Shown here one piece after another: positions 11,061-23,102 of a stretch of 64,000 bases of DNA (positions are counted from its first letter, which is position 1; every line of letters starts with the position of its first letter). The position numbers were made by a program, and so were the translations under genes. Under the pieces are notes generated by a model. It did not search any database and had not been told where the DNA came from. It was given only the letters and a program-made list of their open reading frames with translations. Source of the stretch: Callaeas wilsoni (Eukaryota > Chordata > Aves > Passeriformes > Callaeidae); assembly GCA_013398955.1 (NCBI GenBank), contig VWPU01019061.1, forward strand, positions 1 through 64,000, read 5' to 3'.

Positions 11061-12450
11061 GCACTGCTGTCCCCACACCGCTTCCAGTGACTCCGCTGCT
11101 GTCCCCACACTGCTCCCAGTCATATCAGTGCTGCCCCCACAGCGTTCCCGGTCCCCACACCGTTCTCAGTCACACCAGCAGTGGCCCTATACTGTGCCCC
11201 GTCACACCAGTACCGCGACACTGCTCCCAGTCACACCAGTAGTGGCCCTGTACTGCTCCCAGTCACAGCAGTGCGCACTGTGAGGACACCCCACAGTGAG
11301 CCCAGTATTGCCCCCACACTTCCAGTCACTCCTGTGCTGCCCATAACAGTCCCACAGAGCCCAGTACCCTCAGAGTACTCTCTGTCACACCAGTGCTGCC
11401 TGTAACAGACCCATTACCCCACACAAGAGAGTGTCCCAGTCAGTCCAGTACCCCCACACTGCTCCCAGTGACCTCAGCACCCACCCTAGCAAGGGGTCCC
11501 CATGCTGCCAGTAGGCACCCTAGAATTCCAGTGACACCAGTACACCCTCACTGCTCCCAGTAACCCTGGTATTCAAGTGAGGGGTCCTCATGATGCCAGC
11601 AGTTGCCCAAGTTCCAATGATCCCAGTACACCATCACACTGCTCCCAGTCACCCCAATATCCCACTGTGCACCAAGCAGGGAGTGTCAGACTACAGGAGT
11701 GAGGGTACAGGGATTGAGGGCACTGGAACCAGTCAGATGGGAGTCACTGGGATGCTGGGATGACTACAGATGTCATGGGGACCCCCTGCTTGGATGGGCT
11801 CGGGTCAGTAAGAGTCGTGTGGGGTACTGGGGTGACTGGGACCTTCTGGGTAATGATGTGTCTGGGGCCATTATGGGCCCTACTGGGGTGGCTGGGGACA
11901 GCGTGGGGGGAGTATTGGAGTCACTGGGACGCTGGGGTGGCTGCTGGAGTCGTGGGACATCCCCTCCTGGATGAATACTGGTGCCATTGGGAGTAGTGTG
12001 GGCTTACCTGGGCAACTGGGACCTCCTCTTGAGTAGGTACTGGTGTGATTGGGACCAGTATGAGCAGTACTGGGGGCACTGGGACCCTCTTGAGAGGAGT
12101 ATTAGGGTCACTGAGACTCTGTACAGGCATCATGGGGATCCCCACCTGTGTGAATACTGGAGACACTGGGAGCAGACTGGAGGTCATGGGGGCGTCCCTT
12201 TGTGTATTTAATGGAGTGACTGGGACTAGTATGGGCTGTACTGGGGATGACAGGAGGCAATGTTGGGGGACTACTGAGGTCACTGGGACTCTGGGGTAAG
12301 TACTGGTGTCATGGGCACCTCCTGCTGGGTGGGTATTGAGGCTGCTGGGAGCTGTGGAGGAGGGTAACTGAATCAGTGGATCAGCCCTGAGGTGGGCACT
12401 GAGGTTACTGGGAGCGATGGGAAGATACTGGGGTCACTGGAACGGGTCGG
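11060..12450. repeat. Head-to-head inverted minisatellite between MFSD12 and HMG20B
   Basis: From about 11060 to 11690 the plus strand repeats 'ctgctcccagtcaccccagtac'-like phrases at roughly 30-40 base spacing. From about 11690 to 12450 it repeats the reverse complement, such as 'gtactggggtgactgggac'. Longer matches support inversion: 'ggggtcctcatgatgcc' on the left and 'catcatggggatcccc' on the right are complementary variants. The arms are C-rich and G-rich respectively on the plus strand, so the nontemplate strand is G-rich in both outward directions. Confidence 0.88.
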
Positions 12451-12464
12451 TGGCGGTGGGACGC

Positions 12465-12785
12465 CGCCGTGACGTTGCCCCTTTAAGGCGCTGTCCACAG
12501 CGGGCCGCTGGAGCTTCGTGCCCACCTCTTTGTCGTTGCCCCTTTAAGGCGCTGCCCTCTTCAGAACACTTCCTCGTCCCCACGCTGGCTGCTGATTGGC
12601 TGGGCTGCCCGCCGCGCGCGCGCGCCGCACCCGCCAGCCCCGCCCTCCCTTCCGCCGCTTCCCTCTGACGTCATCACAGCCAGCCAATCCGCGTGGGGCT
12701 GCGCTCAACGAGTCGGCGCCGAGCGGCCAATCGCGGGCGGTGCGGCGGGAGCCTCGTTTGCATAATAATAGAGGGGCGTGGTCAG
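12465..12785 (+). promoter_or_regulatory. HMG20B: HMG20B promoter and untranslated first exon
   Basis: A 20-base motif GTTGCCCCTTTAAGGCGCTG occurs twice (about 12474 and 12535). Downstream are an inverted CCAAT box (about 12594), a perfect palindromic CRE TGACGTCA (12666-12673), a CCAAT box (12684-12688) and another near 12726, then an AT-rich 'cataataata' patch near 12760. A good donor, CAG|GTGAGC, follows 12785, so an untranslated first exon probably ends there and splices to 13400. The start site is inferred. Confidence 0.7.
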
Positions 12786-12814
12786 GTGAGCGGCGGCGGC
12801 GGCGGGTCCGGACG

Positions 12815-13260
12815 GGGGATTCCGTGGCGGGTTTCCGTGGGGGGTTTCCGTGGGGGGATGCTGTGGGGGGGGCGATCCTGGCGGGGCCCCTGGCGGGGGC
12901 CGGGGGGGACCGGGGGATCGCGGGTAGAGGGCGCGTTATGGGGGCGAGCCCGTTGGGGCGCTGCGATGGCACCCCAAGAGGGAGGGCGAGACGGGGAGGG
13001 CCGGTGAGGGGGTAGCAGGGGGGCACCGGGGATGCGAGGGGGCGCGGAGCGTTATGGGGGTGAACCTGTTGGGGCTGCGATGGGTCTCGGGGGAGGGGGG
13101 TTTCTGCAGGAAAGGGCTCGAGGGGCGCTGGGGATCGCGAGTGGGAGGGCGGCCAGGGGGATGAGCCCTTGGGGGCTGCGATGGCACCCCCGCGGGGGAG
13201 GGGGACAGTGGGAGCGGGCTGGAGCTCGTGCCGGGGTCCTGGGGGCTGGGGGGCTGGGGA
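12815..13260. repeat. G-rich tandem repeats in HMG20B intron 1
   Basis: Near 12820-12855 'gggtttccgtggg' variants are repeated three times. A larger unit of about 105-115 bases follows, with copies anchored by 'gttggggcgctgcgatgg' (about 12950), 'gttggggctgcgatgg' (about 13066) and 'ttgggggctgcgatgg' (about 13167). The plus strand, which is the nontemplate strand for HMG20B, carries many runs of four or more G. Confidence 0.8.
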
Positions 13261-13422
13261 GGCCGGTAAGGGCCCGTTTGGGGAGGTGATGCCATTCGGG
13301 GAGGGGTCCTGTGATTTTCCCACGAGGGAGGGTTTCGGCAGGGGGACCCCGGTGGGCACCACCAGCGCGATGGCGGTGCCAGCTGGGCTCTGTCCGCAGG
13401 GTGCTGACCGAGACCCCCGCCC

Positions 13423-16400
13423 ATGGCCCACAGCACCAAGCAGCCGCCCGCCGCCCTGCTGTAAGTGCCACCACCTGCCACAACCTCCTCCGGCCACTCT
13501 GTCGTGTGTCAGTTCCCCTGGTGAAAGAGCGGCAGAAACTCACCCCCTTCCGAGCCTTGGGGGCGGTCTGTGTGTCCTGGGGAGGGATTGTCCCGCTCTG
13601 CTCTGCGCTGGGGCGGCCTCACCTCCAGTGCTGGGGGCACTTTGGGCACCACAAGATCAGAAGCATCCAAAGCTGCTGGAGAGTGTCCCAAGGAGGGACA
13701 CGGAGCTGGGGAAGGGTCTGAGGAGCGCCTGAGGGCACTTGCCTCGTTCAGCTGGAGCAGAGGAGACTCAGGGGAGGCTCCTCGGGGGCTGCAGCTCCTC
13801 CCGAGGGGAGGCGGAGGGGCAGGGGCTGAGCTCTGCTCTGGGACAGGGACAGGAGCCCAGGAACGGCTGGAGCTGTGTCAGGGCTTGGGATGGATCTCAG
13901 GGAAAGGTTCTTCCCCCCGAGGGTGCTGGGCACTGCCCAGGCTCCCCAGGGAATGGTCCCGGCCCCAAGGCTGCCAGAGCTCCAGGAGCGTTTGGACAGC
14001 GCTGCCAGGGCTGCACAGGGTGGGATTGTTGGGGTGTCTGCAGGGACAGGGGCTGGACTTGATGATCCTTGTGGATCTCTTCCAGCTCAGGATATTTCAG
14101 GATTCTCAGCATCTTGGGAGATCAGAACCAGCGAGGGCTGAATTCCCATGGGATTTGTGCTGTCCTGAGTTGGCCTTGACAGGAGTGGGTGGATGGGGAA
14201 GTGCCTCAGAGGCGGAGGGAGGTGGATTCAAGAGCAAACTGGCTGAGGAGGAGATCTTGCCTGAGATAACTTTACTTTTTAAAGCATGCTTAGGCATTCG
14301 AGGAATCCGGATCACAAGGAGGGAGGGTGATCCGTCTGGAGCTGGAGGGTGTTGGTGTGTTCCTGGCGAACATGGTGATGCTATGGACATCACTGGGAAC
14401 ATTGCTCTTGGAGCTGATAAAGCCAAGGGCTGGCCATGACCCTGCCCAGCCTCAGAGGGTTCTTTTCCCCCAGCAGCTGAAAGAAGGAGTGGTCTCACAC
14501 CTTTCTGCAGGGTTTTTTGTGACTGTGGGCGTGTAGGGCACTGATTGGCCTGGTGAAGGGACTCGTCTCACTTTGTCTACAAGGGCTGGTGCAGTGGCAG
14601 GCTCTGTGCTGGGGTCTCACGGAAGGGGACCCCTTAATTAACTGCAAGGATGGCTTGTCTGGGTGATAAATGGATGGCAGTAGCTTGGGATCTGCAGGGA
14701 TTGGGGTTTGCTCCAAGTACATGATATGGCAAACACAAGGGAAATTCTGAGGTGCATGCTGAGCAGGTTGGGATCGCTGTGGCTTTTGGCACATGTCTGT
14801 GCCAGGTCTTGTGTTTGGCCCTGGGCTGGCTCCCAAGTCTGGGGACCTGGTTGGAACCCAAGCAAGCATCCTTTGGTGGTACTCGGGAGTCCTTTGTGGC
14901 TCCCCTGACGTGGTGAGGACATTTCCAGCAGAGCAGGAGCTGCCTTGAGGACCCAGGAGTGTGAATGGAACAGGGCTGAGGGATGGAGCCAAGTGGAGGA
15001 GGTGCCAGGGGGACTGGGGGAGCCCCAGGGTGATGCTGTGGTGGGACAGGGAGGCTCTACCCACCCAATGTGGGACCCGCGGGTGCTCGGTGGGGCAGGG
15101 AGGCTCTGCCCGAAGCAGCTGCTGATCCCTAAAGCCGTGGCAGCGACCTGGGGAGTGGGGCTGGGCCCCGCGGTGCAGCCGCTCGAGGTGTCGGGGAGGT
15201 GTCACAGACAGCACAAACCTGCTGGGTTGGTTGTGGCCAGAGCGGGTCAAGCCGGTGCCCTGCCCTCACCCTCTGCCTCCAGGGTTCCTTGGGTGTGGGT
15301 GATGCTTTCAAGTGGTGCCCCTGGCGCCAGGATCCAAACCCCTGCGGCTCCTCCCTCGCAGAGTCCCTTGGGTGTGTCCTGAGCCCAGGTGACAGGCAGG
15401 GATATGACTGTCGATGTTACCTGACCCCAAGAGCCAACCCCCATCCAAATGTCCCCGAGGAGTCCCAGGGCTGCCACCAGACCTCCGGGCAGCTTTAGTG
15501 TGCAGGGCTGCCCTGCTCACCCGTGCTGGGCTCTGCTCCAGCGCCATCGCTCTGCTGTAGCCTCCCCTCAGGGGAACAGGGGCTCCATGATGTCCGAGCC
15601 CTCTCTGATGGTGCTCTTTGGCTGCAGACATGCCACCGGCAAGGCTCAGCATGGCAACTTCCTGGTGGCCATCAAACAGGAGAAGGGAGAGTCGGCGCGG
15701 GTGGGCGGCGAGAAGCCGGAGGAGGAGGTGAGTCCCGGAGCCCGTGTCCCTTCTCACACCGTCCCTGGGAGTGGGGCCCAAGGTGACCGGCCTGGGGTTG
15801 TCCCTGCCCCTCCACTTGCCCTGCACCCGCCCAGGTCAGTCTGTGGCTGTGGCCATGGGCCAGGGAAGGGTTCAGAGTTTGCCTTGAGGGCTGTGTGGCC
15901 CAGGTGGACCTGAGGGCTGCTCCCGTGTCCCACTGGTGTGATGGCTCTGATCCCTGACGGGCTGTCCCTTCCCCATGGGTGCCAGCCAGTGAAGAAGAGG
16001 GGCTGGCCCAAGGGCAAGAAGAGGAAGAAGATCCTTCCCAACGGCCCCAAAGCCCCTGTGACAGGCTACGTGCGCTTCCTGAACGAGCGGCGTGAGCAGA
16101 TCCGCACACAGCATCCCGACCTGCCCTTCCCGGAGATCACCAAGATGTTGGGAGCAGAGTGGAGCAAGCTGCAGCTCTCGGAGAAGCAGGTACTGGCCCC
16201 CAGGGGAGACCTCCCAGGCTGGGCAGCTCCAGAGCCTGCTCCCCAAACCCCTGAGCTTGCTCCAGGAAAGTTGCTGGGCCCAGTGCTGGGGAGTGGGAGG
16301 TGGGCAGGGAGGGGTCAGCAGCTCCCGGGAGCCTGGCTTGGGCCAGGCTGAGGCCCCTGTGACCCACTCAGCGGTACCTGGACGAAGCGGAGCGGGAGAA

Positions 16401-18609
16401 GCAGCAGTACATGAAGGAGCTGCGGGAATACCAGCAGTCAGAGGCCTACAAAATGTGCACGGAGAAGATCCAGGAGAAAAAGATCAAAAAAGGTAGGTTG
16501 TGGGAGCAATGGCTGCCAGGATTCAGCCAGGTGCTGCCAGAGCCTTTCGGGGACATGAGGCTGGCCCCTGGGGTGACCTCCTTCCTCCCCTGCAGAGGAT
16601 GTGGGCGCAGTGGCTGTGAACACCCTACTCAATGGGCACCCGCACAAGGTAAGGCCCTGTGAGGTCTGCCTGTGTGTGGGGAAACTGAGGCACGTGGCAC
16701 TACTGGGCTGGCTGCGGGTGTGGGTGGGCAGAGGGAGTTCTGGGGCTGTGAGTACCAGGTTCCTGGAGGGATGGGAGGCAGAGCATAGCCATCCTCCCTC
16801 CCCACTCGCCAGGCAGAGCCAGCCCTCAGCCTGTCCCGGTGCCCTCATCAGCCCGGCCCCAAGGTGTTGGGGTCCCCTCTGGTAGGCTCAGCCCTGCCCA
16901 ACCCCTCCCTCTTGTCCCTCAGGCTGGCGAGTGCAGCGACACCTTCTCCACCTTCGATGTGCCCATCTTCACCGAGGAGTTCTTGGACCAAAACAAAGGT
17001 AGGGGCCGTGGAGGGTCCCTGGGGAGCCCGAATGGAGGGACCAGATCCTGGCTGGAGCCTGGGTGTTGGTGACACAGCTTCTTGGAAGAGTCGTGTCTGG
17101 GACAGGGTTTGGGTTTGGAGTGAGGGGGGCCGGGGTCTGTCCCCGTGGACACGGTGCTGTCCCAGCAGCCCGGGAGGCCGAGCTGCGGCGCCTGCGCAAG
17201 ATGAACACGGAGTTCGAGGAGCAGAATGCCATCCTGCAGAAGCACACGGAGAGCATGAACTGCGCCAAGGAGAAGCTGGAGCAGGAGCTGGCACAGGAGG
17301 AGCGGCAGACTCTGGCCCTTCAGCAGCAGCTGCAGTCCGTGCGGCAGGCCCTCACTGCCAGCTTTGCCTCCCTCCCCATCCCTGGTGAGTTGGGGGCAGC
17401 TGTGGGGCCCCCCGGCTGCTGGGACCCCTGCCTGGGCACAGGGGCACTGAGGGGTCCCCCCATCCCATGCAGGGGAGCACTGCGGGGCAGTGGGGTGGTG
17501 GTAAGTGCCCGTCTGCTGCTGGGGTGGGATCCTGCAGCACTTGGGGGGGCTTTCTAGGAAGCCCAGGGATGTGACAGCCAGCTGGCTTCCCTGTCCCGGG
17601 GCAGGGCAGGCTGGGATCCTTCCTTTCCTGGAGCCACACTCATAGCTGCACCCCAGACTGGCCCAAATCCATGTGTTCCTGGGCTGATGCCACTGCAGGA
17701 GGTGGCACCTGGTGCTGGGGTCCCTTCTGCAGTCCCCAGTGCATGGGCAGGGTTGGCTGGGGACCTGCTGGCCCTGCTCACTGGGCTGTCACCTCGCAGG
17801 CACTGGGGAGACCCCCACGCTGAGCACCCTGGACTTCTACATGGCCAAACTGCACAGTGCCATCGAGAGCAACCCCCTGCAGCATGAGCCGCTGGTGCTG
17901 CGCGTCAAGGAGATCCTGTCCCGGATCGCCAGGTGGGTGCAGGGCTGGGGCTGTGGCACAGGTGTCCCCATGGGACTGCAGGGTTGACCTCAGGCTGGTG
18001 GTGATGGGAGCTGAGCAGGAAAGGTGTGGACAGAGATGGGCGTGCAGCTGCTCCAGGGAGCTGTCGGGGAGGGAAGCCTGGTCCCTGAATTCAGGAGGTG
18101 TCCCCATGTCCAAAGACTCTGATCTGTTGGAGCAAGTCCAGAGGCCACGGAGATGCGCCAAGGGCTGGAGCCCCGCTGCTCTGGAGCCAGGCTGGGAGAG
18201 CTGGGGGTGTTCACCTGGAGAAGAGAAGGCTCCAGGGAGAGCTCAGAGCCCCTTGCAGGGCCTAAAGGGGCTCCAGGAGAGCTGGAGAGGGACTGGGGAC
18301 AAGGGATGGAGGGGCAGGACACAGGGAATGGCTTCCACTGCCAGAGGGCAGGGCTGGATGGGATATTGGGAAGGAATTGCTCCCTGTGAGGGTGGGGAGG
18401 CCCTGGCACAGGTTGTGGCTGCCTCTGGATCACTGGAAGTGTCCAAGGCCAGGTTGGATGGGGCTTGGAGCAACCTGGGATAGTGGAAGGGGTCCTTGCC
18501 CATGGCAGAGAGAGGAGTTGGATGAACTTAAAGACCTCTTCCAATCCAAACCATTGTGGGATTTTGTGACTCAGCCATGCTTTTCTCCCTCCTCAGTGAA
18601 CACTTGTGA
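13423..18609 (+). CDS. HMG20B: HMG20B (BRAF35), HMG-box protein of the LSD1-CoREST complex
   Basis: HMG20B is a nuclear non-sequence-specific HMG-box protein that works with LSD1-CoREST in repression of neuronal genes (family knowledge). Coding exons: 13423-13460, 15628-15727, 15986-16189, 16372-16492, 16596-16648, 16923-16998, 17169-17384, 17800-17932, 18597-18609. These sum to 954 nt and 317 aa, the same length as human. The protein starts [13 protein letters not shown] basic run [13 protein letters not shown] (49-61) precedes the HMG box (about 66-134, [17 protein letters not shown]). A leucine-rich coiled coil spans about 198-269, and the C-terminus is IASEHL. The start lies in an exon preceded by an acceptor at 13398-13399, so exon 1 is untranslated. 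A CR1 ends just before the last acceptor. Confidence 0.97.
13580..14105 (+). mobile_element. CR1 LINE 3' fragment in HMG20B intron
   Basis: The fragment runs from 'gattgtcccgctctgctctg' through 'cagggacaggggctggac' to the tail 'ccagctcaggatatttcagg'. The tail variant is the kind common in passerine CR1. It is in sense orientation relative to HMG20B. Confidence 0.88.
18120..18571 (+). mobile_element. CR1 LINE 3' fragment abutting the last HMG20B acceptor
   Basis: The fragment runs from 'ctgttggagcaagtccagag' to 'ccaaaccattgtgggatttt', in sense orientation. Its end is 25 bases from the acceptor AG (18595-18596) of the exon carrying the HMG20B stop codon. Confidence 0.9.
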
Positions 18610-19255
18610 AAGGACCAATCCTTCCAGACCCCGGGGTTGGCTGGACCCCAGGCCTGTCCCTTGGAGCTCACTCAAGAGACAGTCTCTGCAGGGAGTCTGG
18701 CTGCTCCCCCTGCCCCGAGCACCTTCCTGCAGCCGGGACCCCCCAGCCTCGACCACCCGACCCACGGCTGCACCAGCTCCGGGCACCTTGAGCTGTGGGG
18801 GACGAGCAGTGACAGGGCTGAGAGCCCAGCCGAGGCAGTGCTGGGAGAGGGTCAGCGTTGCTGTGGGCCCCTCTGGCTCTCCCCTGGGCCCCCCAGCCCT
18901 GCCTTGCCAACCAGGGGCTCCCCAAAGCCTGACTAGGGCAGGGGAGGTGCTGGTGGGTTTGGGCCTGGAGTGAACACACCCCTTTAGGGTGAACTGGGGA
19001 TGGGGGCAGCTTGGGGTGACCGGGACCCTCTTGGTCCTGGTGCTGCCTCCAGTCCCCTGGCCAGCTTGGGAGCCCCTTGGTCCCATCCCAGCAAGGGCAT
19101 GGGGGTAGCTCCTTCCCGCCTCCTGTGTCTGCTTTGATTTAATAGGTGCCTTCAGCCCCTGCCTCTGTCACCCTGCTTGGCTCCCCTCCTTCCCCTCCAT
19201 ATCTGGGACCAGGCAGCGAGCTTCTGAAAGCAATAAAACTCTTCAGGCCAGAGGG
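18610..19255 (+). other. HMG20B: HMG20B 3' UTR
   Basis: The stretch follows the HMG20B stop in the same exon and contains the first AATAAA at 19232-19237. No other gene was recognised in it. Confidence 0.75.
19232..19237 (+). terminator. HMG20B: HMG20B polyadenylation signal
   Basis: AATAAA lies 620 bases after the stop codon. A second AATAAA at 19682-19687 could serve a longer form. Confidence 0.7.
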
Positions 19256-19385
19256 GAGCTGGAACTGACCCCCTCCTGGGGCAGGGAGCAGGGGAGAGCT
19301 GGGACTGACCCCCTCTCATGGTGGGGACCCCTGTAGCAGGGGAGCTGTGACCGACCCCTTCTGGCGTGCAGGGACCCCGGGTGTG
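19251..19385. repeat. Short minisatellite after the HMG20B poly(A) signal
   Basis: Three imperfect copies of a roughly 40-50 base unit are visible, each with 'ggggagctg.gac(t/c)gacccc' (near 19252, 19294, 19339). Confidence 0.75.
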
Positions 19386-20059
19386 CTGCACTGGCTTTTG
19401 CCTCCTGCCCCTTTTGCCTGAGCCCCCCTGCTCTTGTGGGACCACTGTGCTGGCAACCGGGGTCGAGGTCGGTGTCCCCGGGACTGCCTGTCATTAATCT
19501 CAGACTGTGTAATTAGAGAGTGTCTTATTTTCTTATTTAGCACTACACGGGCCTGGCCCTGGCCCCGGGTCTGACGGGGGCTGGGGTGTTCCCACCCCCT
19601 CCTTTGCATGCCAGGCCTGTGCTGTGCATCTGCCATTTGCCATCTCCTGGTGCCGCTGGGCATGGGATGGTGATGGGAACAAATAAATGTGGGAGAAAAC
19701 CACTCCGGTCCCCGTGTGTTTGTGATCAGCGGGAGCTCTGGAGCTGATCCTGGGGTTGTTGGGGTGGATCAGTGGGAGGCAGCCCTGGTCCCATCACTGC
19801 AGCCCCCAGCCCCAGCTGGGGAGGATGTGATGGTGCTGGCTCTGGGCCGGCTGCTCTCCCACCTCCAGCCTGGCCGGGGCTCTTCCTACGTGGCAGAGCT
19901 CACCCGATCCCCGCGGGTGACCTGCACCACCGGCTCAGGTTCCCGGGCGTGGGGATCACCTTACGGCCGGCGAGGAGCCAGCCCCATCCATAATTCAACA
20001 GCGCTGCAGGGATGCAGCGGGCGGGCAGGCACGGCCGGCAGCCCTCCGAGGGCGGCCCC
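19386..20059 (+). other. HMG20B-GIPC3 spacer and GIPC3 promoter side
   Basis: The first half is AT-richer and holds the second AATAAA (19682-19687). The second half becomes CpG-rich towards the GIPC3 start. I see no TATA box and no other gene. Confidence 0.5.
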
Positions 20060-22588
<2,529 letters not shown>

Positions 22589-22819
22589 CTGAGGGCAGAT
22601 GTTTCCTCTCACTTTTGTCCCCTCCCCACATCCCCACCTCATCCCCACCCCATCTGGGGCTGAGGTGCTGGTGGGGATCTCCATCCTGCTCCCCACACCC
22701 TCCTGTGCAGCACCTAGATCTGTTCCTTGGGTTGGGGGGCAGAGGGCACCCAAACCACTCACCTTATTGAGGATCCCCCTTGCACACCCCCCAAATGTGG
22801 TGGGCAGCAGCTGTGGCTC

Positions 22820-22825
22820 ATTAAA
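22820..22825 (+). terminator. GIPC3: GIPC3 polyadenylation signal
   Basis: ATTAAA occurs 231 bases after the GIPC3 stop and is followed by T/G-rich sequence. It is the nearest usable signal. Confidence 0.65.
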
Positions 22826-22948
22826 GGAGAGACTGGAGAAGGGCTGTTGCTCTGATTGTCAGCAGGGTGGGTTCCCCACCCAGGGACCTTCCCTGGAGCC
22901 CCCCCTGTGGTCACCCCCGGTGGGCACCAAGAGCTGCACAAGCTGTGC

Positions 22949-22954
22949 TTTATT
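22949..22954 (-). terminator. TBXA2R: TBXA2R polyadenylation signal
   Basis: TTTATT on the plus strand is AATAAA on the minus strand, about 150 bases past the TBXA2R stop. It lies 124 bases from the opposing GIPC3 signal. Confidence 0.75.
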
Positions 22955-23102
22955 GGTGACAGGGAGGGAGGAGCAGCCCTGTGCCCCCTGACAGCCCCTT
23001 GGGTATCGAGCTTGTGGGGGGGAGAGCCCCTGGATGCAGATGATGAGGATCCACTGCAGGGGTGGGATGTGTCCCCCTGCCCAGTGCCCGTCCCCAGGGC
23101 TG

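Noticed and set aside
12544..13497. A 317-codon minus-strand open frame across the HMG20B promoter
   Set aside because: Pro/Ala/Arg-rich with no homology; explained by GC-rich repeats and crossing the HMG20B first exons antisense.
16670..16700. MIR-like phrase 'ggggaaactgaggcac' in an HMG20B intron (and its complement near 20457)
   Set aside because: Only the short core is present, with no flanking MIR order, so chance cannot be excluded.
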